64,000 nt of DNA from Rhynchospora pubera (GCA_028095005.1 CM051461.1:57579840-57643839), one strand, 5' to 3'. Counted from the first letter of the stretch, positions 33,922 through 44,518 are shown. Made by a program: numbers and translations. Notes: generated from the sequence alone by a model not told the origin.

Positions 33922-35264
33922 AACTGCATATTATTTCGGAATGAGTACGGAGATTTGCATAAATGTCCAAATTGTAATGCATCACGGTATAAACCTAGGA
34001 CTAATCAGATTAATGATAAAGGTAGTAAGGGACCAGCTGCGAAGGTGGTGTTTTATCTCCCAATAATACCAAAATTTCAGCAGCTTGTCTCTAATGCGAA
34101 AGATGCCAAATTGTTAAGATGGCAAGCAGACTGTAGAAAAAAAGCGATAGCATGCTCAGATACCCAACAGACTCTCCGGATTGGATAAACAAAGATATGG
34201 AATTTGAAGATTTCAGCAGTGAACCAAGAAATTTGAGATTGGATTTATGTACGAATGGGATGAATCCTTACGGCAACATTAGTAGCCGACAAACTACGTG
34301 GCTGATCTTATTGTGTATTTACAATCTTCCTTCCTGGTTATGCATGAAAAGGAGATACATGATGATGCCCTTATTGATTTCAGGTCCTAAACAACCAAGT
34401 AATGACATTTATGTGTATTTGGCTCCATTAATAGATGACCTTTGTGAATTGTAGCGGAATAGATTGAAAATATATGATCCACACTCCAGAACTGAGTTCA
34501 ACCTCCGTGCCATGATATTTTGCACAATCAACGATTTCAACAGAAACCTGTGCGGGTATAGGAATAAATGAGCAAAAGCGTATCCTATTGCATGGAACAC
34601 ACACATTCTGTTTACCTGAAAAACTCAAGAAAATCTGTTTACTTGGGACATTAGAGGTTTATTAAGAACCGTAATCACCCTTACCGACGAGATAAGGAAA
34701 GGTTTGACGTTATTGTGAAAAAAGACAAAGCCCTAATACCGTTATCCGGTTTAGGAGTGTATCGAGAGGTCAAGGACATAAATGTAAAATTTGGTAAGTA
34801 ATTTGCAAATAAGATACCGAAAGGGATATGGAAGAAAAAGTCTATATTCTGGGATCTTGAATATTGGCAGAGTTTGGAGATTAGGCATTGCCTAGATGCG
34901 ATGCACATAATAAAGAACATATGTGAATTTTTAATTCGTTGCATGTTGGAAATTCAAGAAAAAACTAAAGATGGCGTGAATGCGACATGGTTGAAATAAG
35001 AATCCGAAAAAATCTAGCGGCACTAGATAAGGGTAAAAGCTGAGCTTGGCTACATGCAGCACAATTTAATTTATCAAAGAAAGAGAAAAAAAAGTTTGTT
35101 AGAATGCTTGAAATATATAAAGGTTCCTTCAGGTTATTCTTCGAATATATCAAGAAAGGTTTCTATTAAGGACAACAAATTACTTGGTATGAAGTCAAAT
35201 GATTATCACGTCTTGCTTACCCAGTTATTTTCGGTCGCAATTTCAGGAATTCTAAGGGAAGAAG
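33922..35264 (+). pseudogene. CACTA tnp2 transposase remnant, part 2
   Basis: Continues the motif split at 24048. It reads FRNEYGDLHKCPNC, then EPRNLRLDLCTNGMNPYGN, YNLPSWLCMKRRYMM, SGPKQPSNDIYVYLAPLIDD, then in other frames HPYRRDK.RFD, YWQSLEIRHCLDAMH, KTKDGVNAT, and VPSGYSSNI/LLGMKSNDYHVLL. At least three frame changes and several stops show it is dead. The order is that of the tnp2 family. It is interrupted at 35265 by a TIR element. Confidence 0.9.
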
Positions 35265-35714
35265 CAAGCTTCTAAATTTTTGCGAAATAACGATGAAATA
35301 ACAGAAATAGCAGCATTCTGTGTCAAACTGCATGAATGTTACATACAGTCTTAATTGAGAAAATGACGTAACGTGTTATTTCAGTTATTTCGGCGATATA
35401 ACGCGTTATTTCAGTTATTTCGGTGAAATAACAAGCTGTTATTGCTGCTATTGTTAAATTGGTACAAGCTGCTACTGCTACTCAATATTGGTACACTGCA
35501 GTATATTGAATTTGGTATGGCCGTATGTTATTTGTATGGAGTATTGGAGATGTATAAATATATAAAATTATAAATTGATAGTTATAGAATTGATGTGTGT
35601 CAAACTTTGAGAAAAACAATACACCGTTATATCGTCGTTATAACATCGAAATAACACCGAAATAACATTGGGACCTAGACCGTCATATCGAAAAAACCGA
35701 AATTTAAAAGCTTG
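35265..35714. mobile_element. 450-bp non-autonomous TIR element (hAT-like), copy 1
   Basis: Termini CAAGCTTCTAAATTT and AAATTTAAAAGCTTG are inverted repeats. It sits inside the tnp2 coding sequence. The flanks GGAAGAAG and AGAAAAAG match at six of eight positions, a decayed 8-bp duplication. The sister copy at 42661-43128 has a perfect 8-bp duplication. The interior has repeated GAAATAAC/GTTATTTC motifs and no ORF. Confidence 0.82.
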
Positions 35715-35722
35715 AGAAAAAG

Positions 35723-36010
35723 TGAGAAAAACCATCACTAAGTTGTATTTTTTCTTTAATTTCATCTGCTCTAAGGTGATTCATTCGAATAGTTTGAACA
35801 AGTTACAGGAAGGTGTTGTACTAACCCTATGTGAAAGAGCAATGGGTCAAGTGAAAGGGCTCGTTCGTAGCCGATCTAAACTCGAAGGAAGTATAGTGGA
35901 AGGATATATTGTCGAGAAGGTTATTTAGTACTACACCGATTATTTGCAGATTGTACAACCAATCGGTGTTCCAAAGTCTCGAAATGAGGGTAGACTTGAA
36001 GGAAAAAGGT
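35723..36010 (+). pseudogene. CACTA tnp2 transposase remnant, part 3
   Basis: Resumes the transposase after the inserted element: FFFNFICSKVI, then VKGLVRSRSKLEGSIVEGYI, a stop, and GVPKSRNEGRLEGK, ending near a GT that may be a splice donor. A central part of the family (the MVHL/MYPFER region) is missing between CE and AMGQ. The C-terminal domain was not found downstream. Confidence 0.85.
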
Positions 36011-36011
36011 A

Positions 36012-36250
36012 TGAATGTTCACTTAAAGCACAATTAATTTACACCTTATTAAGTAGAAATGTTCACTTAAAGCAAAATGAATGTTCACCTTATTAAGTAC
36101 AAATGGTCACTTAAAGCACAATAAATATTCACCTTATTAAGTTTAAAAGTTCACTTAAAGCACAATGAATATTCACCTTATTAAGTACAAATGTTCACTT
36201 AAATGACAAATGTTTACTTTTAGGTACAAATGTTCACTTAAATGACAAAT
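36012..36250. repeat. Tandem repeat, about 45-bp unit, 4 full copies plus shorter ones
   Basis: The unit TGTTCACTTAAAGCACAATGAA..CACCTTATTAAGTAC repeats at about 36013, 36058, 36104 and 36149, followed by two shorter variants (TTCACTTAAATGACAAATG). It ends at the large palindrome. Confidence 0.88.
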
Positions 36251-36471
36251 GTTCGAACGCGTTTTATAAAAGCGTACAGTCTCTCTCCTTCCTACGCGTT
36301 TATAAAACGCGTTCGAAGCCTTCGAGCGCGTTTTATAAACGCGTAGGAAGGAGAGAGACTGTACGCTTTTATAAAACGCGTTCGAACTTTCTTCTTATTA
36401 AAAAAAATAATAATAATTCTTTCTATTAAAATTTTTTGAGTCTGAATTCCTATATAAAATAATTTCGAAAA
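36251..36471. mobile_element. MULE terminal fragment containing a 137-bp palindrome
   Basis: 36251-36387 is one inverted repeat with arms of about 68 bases and essentially no spacer. Its core CGTTTATAAAACGCG and the following sequence up to AATAATTTCG (about 36471) match the ends of the MULEs at 37415 and 48090. The left part of the element is absent. Confidence 0.8.
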
Positions 36472-36780
36472 TTAATTTTTGAATCAAGTTTTGGTCGTAA
36501 TTGTTCACGAGTAGTAATCAATTAATTTTACTTGAAAATGAGCGATTGAGATTAAAATCCGATTCAGAAATAGTTCTCACGACATAATTTTTTTTATTAT
36601 TTTTCAAGTTATTAGCTTATTTTCTGCTTGACTAGAAAACTAAAATTAGGGAATAGTCTAATTTATCTCAAATAGAGTAGCATTAAATTTTTTTCTTCAA
36701 AAAAAAAAGAAGAACATTAAATTCAACATAAATATTTCAAATACTTTTTCATTATTTAATTCCGATCTGCACATATAAGG
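36472..36780. other. Intergenic, AT-rich
   Basis: No ORF, repeat end or motif recognised. Confidence 0.5.
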
Positions 36781-37006
36781 CTGCAAAACGGTCGAAACGG
36801 TGACGAAACTAGAGTGTTTCGTTGACCAAACAAATTTTAAATTTCGTTAACGAAATTTTCGTGATTTACCTATGGACGAAATCGTTTTTTTGTTTCGTTA
36901 ACCGTTTCATCTAACAAAACGAAATCGTTTTATTATTTCATTAACCGTTTCGTCCAGACGAAACAAAACGAAAAACGATTAAACGGAGTTCCGTTTTCAG
37001 TCGGCA
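36781..37006. mobile_element. Decayed hAT-type MITE related to 2475-2774
   Basis: Ends GGCTGCAAAACGG and CAGTCGGCAGC are roughly inverted. The interior shares the CGTTTCGTTAACCGTTTC motifs with the 2475 element. No target duplication could be resolved. Confidence 0.55.
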
Positions 37007-37111
37007 GCACCTAATATTACCGCCGGAGCCCATGTGGTAAAAAGATGCAATGGGCTTTCAAATTGAAAAGATGCTTCAATTAGAGAATTAAAATTTGAAT
37101 TTTCTCAATAT

Positions 37112-37392
37112 GCAGAAACGTGTTTTTTACTCGGATTGTAAAGTGTTATGTAACCTCCTCAATGGCAAAGGCTGATATGGATGCTATACCTTGGCAGTGT
37201 TTCACTTGTGTATTCTGTCCTAGGCTGTTAAATGTCCAGGCTCACTGTATTGCAAATTATGCGAGGGTGAATAGGATAGAATTGCCGGGATATAACTTTC
37301 CTTTGCCTTGTACGATGGATTTGTAACTGACTTCTTTTAATGAATCTATTGCCTACGGGGTTCAAGCCAAAAAAAAAATAATAATAAATAAA
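37112..37392 (+). mobile_element. 5'-truncated LINE 3' end with poly(A)-like tail
   Basis: Codes the C-terminal part of a plant LINE RNase H-like domain (VQAHCIANYARVNRIELPG), a stop at about 37326, then a short 3' UTR ending in AAAAAAAAATAATAATAAA. The flanks TTCTCAATAT at 37102-37111 and 37393-37402 are identical and extend further with mismatches. The start is truncated, as is usual for LINE copies. Confidence 0.82.
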
Positions 37393-37414
37393 TTCTCAAT
37401 ATACTTAAATTCCA

Positions 37415-37735
37415 CCGAAATTATTTTATATATGAATTTGTACACAAATAATTTTAATAGAAAGAATTAATTAAATTTTTTTTAATAGAAAGAAAGTTCC
37501 TATCTGTTTTATAAAAACGTACAATATTTCTCTTTCTTACCCGTTTATAAAACGCGCTGGAAGGCTTCGAACGCGTTTTATAAACGGGTAAGAAGGGGAA
37601 TAACTCCATGCCTTAGCTCACTCCTTTTGATGTTGGTGAAACCTTCCTACCTGTTTATGAAACGCGTTCGAAATCTTCCAGCACATTTTATAAACAGGTA
37701 AGAAGGGTTCCAGGACCGAGTTATTACCGTTTCTA
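37415..37735. repeat. Left terminal region of the MULE with two palindromes
   Basis: Outer CCGAAATTATTTTAT, then palindromes at 37536-37592 (CTTACCCGTTTATAAAACGCG with its complement) and about 37645-37700. The right end carries the same structure inverted. Confidence 0.85.
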
Positions 37736-37899
37736 GCTTATTTCATTTTTGAAAAAAGTACAAGCATGCTCTGATAAAGACTGCAAAAGGTATGACAAGA
37801 TTTGATTTTACAATGTCATCTTTGTACTTGTGGAATTATTTATAAAATCAGCCATTGTTGAATTAGAATGACCTCATTCTTCTTAAAAACTCCAGTACA

Positions 37900-38385
37900 A
37901 TGGAGAAAGGAAATAGCTCTAACTCAAACAATGATGTTCCAAACTATCGAACAACAACCCGGATTGAGTATTGGCCAACTTTCTACCATTACCCTGCCAA
38001 TAGAAATCAGCCAGAAAACGAAAAATATGAGGCAATGTGCCGCTCATGTTATCGCACTTTGAAATACAACATCCATGAAGACAGGACTGAAGAGGGCCAC
38101 GTGCTCGCGTTAAAAATACACTACCAATGGCACATTAATGGTGGGCCGAAAAGGGAACAGAAGGAGTACCTAGAGCGGCGATGGCGGGAATACGAAAAAA
38201 ATCTCAACCGAGAAAAAAAATACGACTGGTACAAAAAATATTATACAGAACCTCAACCCATCCCCCAACAACAACCAAAACCCTATTTCTCGTCTGAACC
38301 AACACACTGGACCGTTTACGAGAAAATATACAACTTTCGTGGAGACCACACAGTGAGCTGTACAAGATGTGCTCAAGTCGAATGA
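37900..38385 (+). CDS. MULE-borne protein with two C2H2-like fingers, shortened (161 aa); unknown function
   Basis: ATG at 37900. Finger 1 is C-X2-C (CRSC) followed by HYQWH (H-X3-H), near residues 48-79. A Gln/Pro/Tyr-rich linker follows (QPIPQQQPKPYF). Finger 2 starts CTRCAQV but is cut by a stop after QVE. Comparison with the inverted copy (49279-50228) shows that about 240 bases were deleted here; there, finger 2 continues to a HYHEH motif. The remaining C-terminal part of the ancestral gene persists to 38612 with a TAG and a TAA in frame. Two C2H2-like fingers suggest DNA binding, for example of the element ends (inference). I recognise no family. Confidence 0.55.
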   Translation: MEKGNSSNSNNDVPNYRTTTRIEYWPTFYHYPANRNQPENEKYEAMCRSCYRTLKYNIHEDRTEEGHVLALKIHYQWHINGGPKREQKEYLERRWREYEKNLNREKKYDWYKKYYTEPQPIPQQQPKPYFSSEPTHWTVYEKIYNFRGDHTVSCTRCAQVE

Positions 38386-38612
38386 CAGAGATAGAAAAAG
38401 AAGAAACTGAAGCGGCCTTTTGGAACGAAGCTGCTCAATTCGCTGACAACACTGGTCCGAGTAATCAACAAGAAGATGATTCGAGTTTTTAGAATAAAGC
38501 TGCTCAGTTCGCTGACAACACCGACGTGAATAATTAACAAGGACTGAATGAGAAAGATGAGCAACCATGGTGGGATGAAATTCTGCAACATGTAGATAGC
38601 CAAATTCTCTAA
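38386..38612 (+). pseudogene. Detached C-terminal part of the two-finger gene
   Basis: The frame reading MTEIEKEETEAAFWN.. contains an internal duplication (AAQFADNT twice, separated by about 23 codons), two in-frame stops, and the conserved end DEQPWWDEILQHVDSQ also found in the 48-50 kb copy. Confidence 0.6.
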
Positions 38613-39103
38613 GTATTTATTTCATTGTAATATTTATGTGTTTTATTATTATTGTTGTTAATGTAAGTTAGTTATACTTGTTAATGCAATGTTTTATTTT
38701 TATGATTGTTTTTTATTTTTCCTTATTTTTTAGTAGTGCTTTACACTATAAGTTGTGATTTAATGTGTTGACGTTCAATGTATTAACGTTGTTGTTTGAA
38801 GTATTTGATTTATTGACGTTTCATGCATTAACGTTTTTGTTTCAAGTAGTGACTGGCACTGTTTTTTTTTCATATTGATTTTAACATATAGAAAATCACA
38901 ATAAAAAATACAATATAATAAGACTACACAAGTCCATCATAAGTAGTATGAATCCAAAAAACATAGTCAATACGTAATAAGCATCATAAGTCCATCACAA
39001 GTCATAAACAAAGAAAACAATGAGTCCATCACAATTCATAAACAAGTCATAACCAATGAGTCCATCAAAACCTCCAAATCCAAAACATGATACTTACAAA
39101 CCA
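38613..39103. other. Spacer between convergent MULE cargo genes
   Basis: AT-rich, holding the 3' ends of both genes. It matches 48860-49260 in inverted orientation. Repeated CATAAGTCCATCA motifs occur near 38930-39060. Confidence 0.6.
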
Positions 39104-41322
39104 CTACCACCTCCTAGGTCCTGAAGGTGTAAATCTGTCAATCATCCTCACCGCACGCCTACCTCGTCTCCATGCCAGAGTAAGCTCATCAACATCCTCA
39201 CTCGAATCTGTATCCTCATCCCCCTCCTCCTGCTGCTCCTCCTGAGGCGTCTGTATGGGCCCAAACTCAACGGTCTGACCAGCCTCCTGAGGAGTCGCTA
39301 TAGGAACATTGTCTCCTTCATCATCTACGGCCGTCCGTAGCAATCTACTGAATGTCTCTGTCCCTTCCGTACTACCCAATGAAGTGCCAAAAGATGGAAG
39401 AGACGAAGGCGTAGGCACTGATGGAACAATAAATGGAGGAAAAGAGGAAGGCATACCAGATGACACAAAAGTGTAAGGTGCAGGATACAAATATGCTGGC
39501 ATGTGGCCGGTGAAAACGCCTGTGGGATCATGAGAAATCCCTATGAACTACGAGGTCGATGCTGATGCAAAAAAAATTTCCATTAAAATTTGAACAGTGC
39601 AAAAAAAAATAACAACAATGCAAATAAAATAATATTAACAGTGATTAAAATTTATTAGAATTTCGAAAATTTAAATTTTACTTTTTAATTTCAACGCATT
39701 TACTTTTTAGTAATATAAATTTTATTTCTAATTTTTAATTCCAATATCATAGGAAGAAAATAAAAACATTATTTAAGTTAACAAAATTATACTAATACGA
39801 GCTCCAAATAGTATGCTGGGACGAAATTATGAGAAATATCTAGAAACATCAACGTCCCAAATAGTTCTAGAGCCACTGCACGCATATATCGGTCTAGCTC
39901 ATCATCAGAAGCATCTGGCTCCGTCACCCGCTCGCAATTTTCACGCAACCATTTTAACTTGATGATATTACCAACAAACCCACTACATTATATAAATTGA
40001 AAATAATCAATACAAGTACGTAATGCGTATATTGAAAAAAATATATCATTTTAAATAAGTATTTTTTTGGCACTTACTCCTTGTCCTTTTTTCTCTGCCA
40101 ATTTCCCAAATGAGCATAAGAAAAAAGATTTGAACGAATCTTTTCTTCCCAAGGCCCTCTCGTACTGGATCTAATTGGGGTGCTCGTCGAGCACAAACCA
40201 TACAAGAAAGCAACATCCTAATTACAATTACAAAATACAACAAATTCGTGTCATGTCAATAAAATTAATATGAAAATTAATTTTAAAATAAGTATTTTAA
40301 ATAAAATTAACACAAAAATTAATATGAAAATTAATATTCGAATACCATTTTTAAATAAAATTATGATGAAAATTAATATTGAAATATGAATCTTAAATAA
40401 AATTAATACGAAAATTAATCTGAAAATTAATATTGGAATACCATTTTTAAATTAAATTATTATGAACATTAATATTCAAATATGAATTGTAAATAAAATT
40501 AATGTGAAAATTAATGTCAAAATTAATATTCGAATATTATTTTTAAATAAAATTAATATGAAATTTAATGTGAAAATTTAAAAATTGTAATCTTAAACTA
40601 AATTGTAATTACCTGTGAAAATTAATACGAAAATTACTGTGAAAATAAATTTTAATATCGAGTTTAAATAAATTATCTGTAAAATAACAGTCATCTCTCC
40701 GATGGAAAAAATGAAAAGTATGCATTTCCGGACGCCAAAACTCGAACATTGCCTTCAATAATGGCATGTCCACGTTGACATGCTTCACCTTCGTAATGTG
40801 AATGAGCTCCAATTTAATTAGTCTTCCCTCAATGCGATCGTCCACCTTGATCGTCCGCTTGTGCGACCTCATCTCCAAATTTTTTCACGCTGCATTAACA
40901 CAAAACATAAAATGTATTATTAAACTTTTTAAATAAACTTCTTAATAAAATTTGCAATAAGGATTTGCGCCAAAAATTAACGCACATTAATAACTGTCAG
41001 TAATCACACATTAATTTTGACATAAATTGTAAGCACACATTATATTAGATCACATAAATTAACATATATCAATTTATTAAAAAAATATAAATTAAGTTGG
41101 GCAACATACCTCCTCAAAAGACAAACCAACGATATGGTTGTTTTCCGTAAAAAACAAAATCTGTTGGTTTTCCGCGGGACCTTGATGCACTGGTGGATTG
41201 ACGTTTAACGCGTTGGGACGGGCAGTGTGACGCCTACGTCTTTTCTGGCGAGGCTGGATGGGAGATACGGTGGAAGGTGGTGAAGCACCAAAAGGACCAG
41301 TTTCGTCTTCTGCTGAACTCAT
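39104..41322 (-). pseudogene. Plant mobile domain (MAIN-like) gene carried by the MULE, decayed
   Basis: Minus strand. A first exon of about 71 codons (41110-41322) starts MSSAEDETGPFG and has a basic patch RQKRRRRH. The PMD core is in the next part (40679-40869), with VDMPLLKAMFEFWRPEMHTFHF followed, after an apparent one-base frameshift, by IGEMTVILQ. A later exon (about 39790-39970) reads RENCERVTEPDASDDELDRYMRAVALELFG, again PMD-like. The last frame, 39104-39502, is a Pro/Ser-rich then acidic tail ending RRGRRAVRMIDRFTPSG. PMD proteins are known both as host silencing-related factors (MAIN, MAIL1) and inside plant transposons. Exon borders are uncertain and the copy is probably dead. Confidence 0.65.
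40250..40610. repeat. AT-rich degenerate tandem repeat in the PMD gene intron
   Basis: Repeats of AAATAAAATTAATATGAAAATTAATATT with a period of roughly 50-60 bases, about six degenerate copies. Confidence 0.65.
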
Positions 41323-41399
41323 CTGATTCAAATAATTTAACAAAATTTTAAACAACAATGAATTAAACATTTTCATAATAATTATCCACATTTTCATAA

Positions 41400-42110
41400 T
41401 AATTTAAAAAAAAATTAAACAACAATGAATTGAACATTTTCATAATTATTTTCATACTTTTCCATAATTTCAAGAATAATTTAAAAATTTTTCATGCACA
41501 ATTTGCACCATAATTTCAATATACAATTTTCATTTATTTGAACAATTTACTAAATTGTCCACAAATTTATGCATAATTTTCACAATAATTACAAAATAAA
41601 ATTTAAATCCATATCCATAACTAATTTAATATACATCATTTTCACAATAATTCCAACATAAAATTTACATCCATATCCACAATTTTCACTAATTTTCAGT
41701 ATTTCAATTTACATCCATATCCATAATTCATTCAAATCTCCACTAATTTTATATACATCATTTTGACAATAATTTATACATAAAATTTACATCCACATCC
41801 ACAACATTCATTAATTTTCGTGATTTCAATTTACATCCATATCCACAATTTTCACAATTTTTACTATTTCAATTTACATTAATTTCCTCTAATTATCATC
41901 AATTATCACTATTTCAATTCATTTCTAATTATCATTTTCGCTAATTATCATCAATCATCCATTTCCACTAATTATCGTCAATCCTCCATTTCCACAAATT
42001 ATCATCAATCATCCATTTCCACTAATTATCAACAATTATCACTATTTCAATTCATTACTCCATTTTCACTAATTATCATCAAACATCCATTTTCACTAAT
42101 TATCATAAAT
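41400..42110. repeat. AT-rich degenerate repeats upstream of the PMD gene
   Basis: Repeated CATCCATTTCCACTAATTATCATCAAT and ACATCCATATCCACAATTTTCA motifs. Shorter related sequence is at 48600-48840 in the second MULE copy. Confidence 0.6.
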
Positions 42111-42379
42111 CGTAATGATACAAAATAGTTTTGAAAAAAACTTCGCTGTCGCAAGTTCTTCGCTGCCGCTTGTCTTTTCTTCTCCCGCAAGTCTGGCCCG
42201 CAATCGGCTCCTTTTCTCTTTCTCTCGCTGGCTCTTCTCTTTCCTGCGCTTCCTCTTCTTCTCTCCCTGCCTTCCTCTTCTCTTTCTCTCTTTCTCTTTC
42301 CCTCTCTCTTTCTCTCTTTCTCTCTTATGTCTGTGTAATCGTAGTGAAGTGCGAAGAACAGAAAAAAGAAACTGCTATA

Positions 42380-42660
42380 ACCCGGTTTTCAAAAGACGAC
42401 CTTACTACCCGTTTATAAAATGCGTAGGAAGGCTCCCAACGCGTTTTATAAACGGGCAGGAAGCGTCAGAAGGCGTAACGGAAGCGCTGTAGTTAATTCT
42501 CCTTCCTATCCGTTTATAAAACACGTTGAAAGTCCTCATATGCATTTTATAAACGAGTAGGATGGAGAAATACATTACGTTTTAATAAAACGGGTAGGAA
42601 CTTTCTTTTTATTAAAAAAATTTAATTAATTCATTCTATTAAAATTTTTTACATACAAAT
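42380..42660. repeat. Right terminal region of the MULE (inner part)
   Basis: Palindromes near 42405-42462 and 42505-42560 with TTTATAAAACACG/CGCGTTTTATAAACGGG cores mirror the left end. The outermost bases continue after the nested element, at 43137-43157. Confidence 0.8.
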
Positions 42661-43128
42661 CAAGCTTCTAAATTTCTCCGAAATAATGGCGAAATAACAG
42701 AAATAGCGGTATTCTGTGTCAAACCGCATGAACGTTACAGTCTTAATTGAGAAAATGACGTAACGCGCTATTTCAGTTATTTCGGCGATATAACGCGTTA
42801 TTTCAGTTATTTCGGCGAAATAACAAGCTGCTATTGCTACTATTGTTAAATTGTGTATTCAATATTTAACTATTGTTAAATTGGTACAAGCTGCTACTAC
42901 TACTCAATATTGGTACACTGCAGTATATTGAATTTGGTATGGCCGTATGCTATTTGTATGGAGTATTGGAGATGTATAAACATATAAGTTGATAGTTATA
43001 GAATTGATGTGTGTCAAACTTTGAAAAAAACACTACACCGTTATATCGCCGTTATAATATCGAAATAACACCGAAATAACATGGGGATCTGGACCGTCAT
43101 ACAGAAAAAACCGAAATTTAAAAGCTTG
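42661..43128. mobile_element. 468-bp non-autonomous TIR element (hAT-like), copy 2
   Basis: CAAGCTTCTAAATTTC..GAAATTTAAAAGCTTG ends, with a perfect 8-bp duplication ATACAAAT at 42653-42660 and 43129-43136. Same family as 35265-35714, but with a 25-30 base difference near 42850-42880. Confidence 0.9.
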
Positions 43129-43166
43129 ATACAAATTCTTAAATACAATAATTTCGGTAAATTCCA

Positions 43167-43389
43167 TCAAGGCTTATGGTATCGAGGTATTGCAATTTAC
43201 GGTGTGAAAGCATCAAAGCAAGATTCGTTTCGAAGTCTTGATTCAATAAAAATAGGAAATGCGGTGACCTTATTTAAAAATTTTAAAAGCATTTATTTGC
43301 CATCATCCACGATGCTTTCAGATGGCATGTCGTTTCCAATGTATATATTATGGCCATAATGTAGAGCAGGTTTAAGTTTGACTAATTGA
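43167..43389 (+). other. Host-side sequence right of the MULE; short ORF of unknown meaning
   Basis: A frame open to 43359 reads GLWYRGIAIYGVKASKQDSF. Most of it lies outside the MULE, but its ATG is in the nested element, so it is not a real gene as it stands. No domain recognised. Confidence 0.3.
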
Positions 43390-43576
43390 CTCTGAGGTCT
43401 GTAAATTTAAATCGCAATATTTGCATCTGCAAAATCGATATTGCAATATTTCGAGCCATTGGCTTATTTGTACTTAAACGGGGAAAAACTGAAGTTATTC
43501 AGAATAGTCTGATAAATCTCAAATAAGAGAACAATACTGTAATTAAAACTAAATATTTCGTCAAATAATTTACATG
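43390..43576. repeat. Dispersed repeat, inverted copy of 16176-16395
   Basis: Shares AGAGAACAATACTGTAATTA and TTTGCATCTGCAAAATCG with the other copy in reverse. Ends not defined. Confidence 0.55.
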
Positions 43577-44330
43577 AAAAATAACTAATTAAATATATTG
43601 AGAACTAGCTCTCAATTGAAAAATCGCAGTTTCAAAATTTGACTGGAGTTTTTTCATTTTTTTTTATGTCTTTTGCATTTAATTTTAAATTAATTTGAGA
43701 GGCTTCATCCTAAATTTATCTTAAAAAAAACTAATTGAATATTAAAAAAATTGTTTGCATACTAATTCGTTGTGAGTCAATTCAAAGGCTTATCTCCAGG
43801 TGCACTTATTTAATTGTTTTATTTTCTTCAGACACCTAATATTGCCACCGGAGACCATGTGTTTACAGACATGACTAAGCTACGTCTGACCTACGTCTTA
43901 CGGCAGGTACTAAAAAATTCCGATAATATTGAATACCAGAATAGTAACCGAAACGGTGGTATTAATTCTGTGAGAAAAAAATATTAGATTTCAATCACCA
44001 TATCGATAGAGGTGCCAGTATGATATTAAAAATACTAGTTTACTTTATTCTCAGTATGTATCGCATCCTGAAAGTAAAGATCATCGACTCGTTAAACGCA
44101 AGGCCATCCTGCCTTATTTTAATTTCTGCCATACAGATCTGATTGCAAGGTATGTTGCTATTTTCATTGGACGTTACATCGTCATATAACGAACCGCTCC
44201 ATAACTGATGCCTGAAATATATACGATATTAATCAGATTTTCAGCATGCTAAGCTTTAGATTACTGTGAATGCACCACGTTCAATGAAAATTTGTACCAC
44301 TACTTTATTAGCTTATTACCATAATAATTC
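43577..44330. other. Intergenic, no feature recognised
   Basis: AT-rich. CACCTAATATTGCCACCGGAG near 43831 echoes 37007-37035, suggesting an old dispersed repeat. No ORF. Confidence 0.5.
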
Positions 44331-44518
44331 ACTCTTTGGATATTATGTCTCATTAGCAAGCGTTTGTTAGATGTAATGTGTTATTTGTGAAAAATTCAAC
44401 AGCATATAGTATACCGCTCGTGGAAACATAAGGAAAAATATCGTCGAATTTTTCTCAAATAACACATTGCATCTAACGAACCACTCGTTAATCCTAAATG
44501 AGATAGTATCCAAAAGAG
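44331..44518. mobile_element. MITE with TIR CTCTTTGGATA..TCTCATT
   Basis: Left ACTCTTTGGATATTATGTCTC and right GAGATAGTATCCAAAAGAG are inverted. The inner arms TTAGATGTAATGTGTTATTT and its complement extend the hairpin. The same family is at 60664-60893. Target duplication unresolved. Confidence 0.7.

Larger units (their letters stand above)
37415..43157. mobile_element. Non-autonomous MULE carrying a two-finger gene and a PMD gene
   Basis: Both ends read CCGAAATTATT inward and are flanked by the perfect 9-bp duplication TAAATTCCA (37406-37414 and 43158-43166), the MULE hallmark. Terminal regions of several hundred bases contain paired palindromes around CGTTTATAAAACGCG. Inside are a plus-strand zinc-finger-like gene (37900-38612) and a minus-strand PMD gene (39104-41322). 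No MURA transposase motif was found, so it must be mobilised in trans. A 468-bp TIR element is nested in its right end. Confidence 0.9.

Noticed and set aside
39325..39531. Alternative minus frame overlapping the acidic PMD tail
   Set aside because: The tail frame ending DRFTPSG fits the PMD gene context better; the other frame is a low-complexity His/Leu shadow.
42115..42492. 125- and 95-codon ORFs rich in Ser/Leu/Phe
   Set aside because: Translation of a pyrimidine-rich (CTTTCTCTCT) tract in the MULE end; low complexity.
43081..43359. 92-codon ORF as a host gene
   Set aside because: Its start lies in a nested transposon and its middle in a MULE end; the coding appearance is chimeric.
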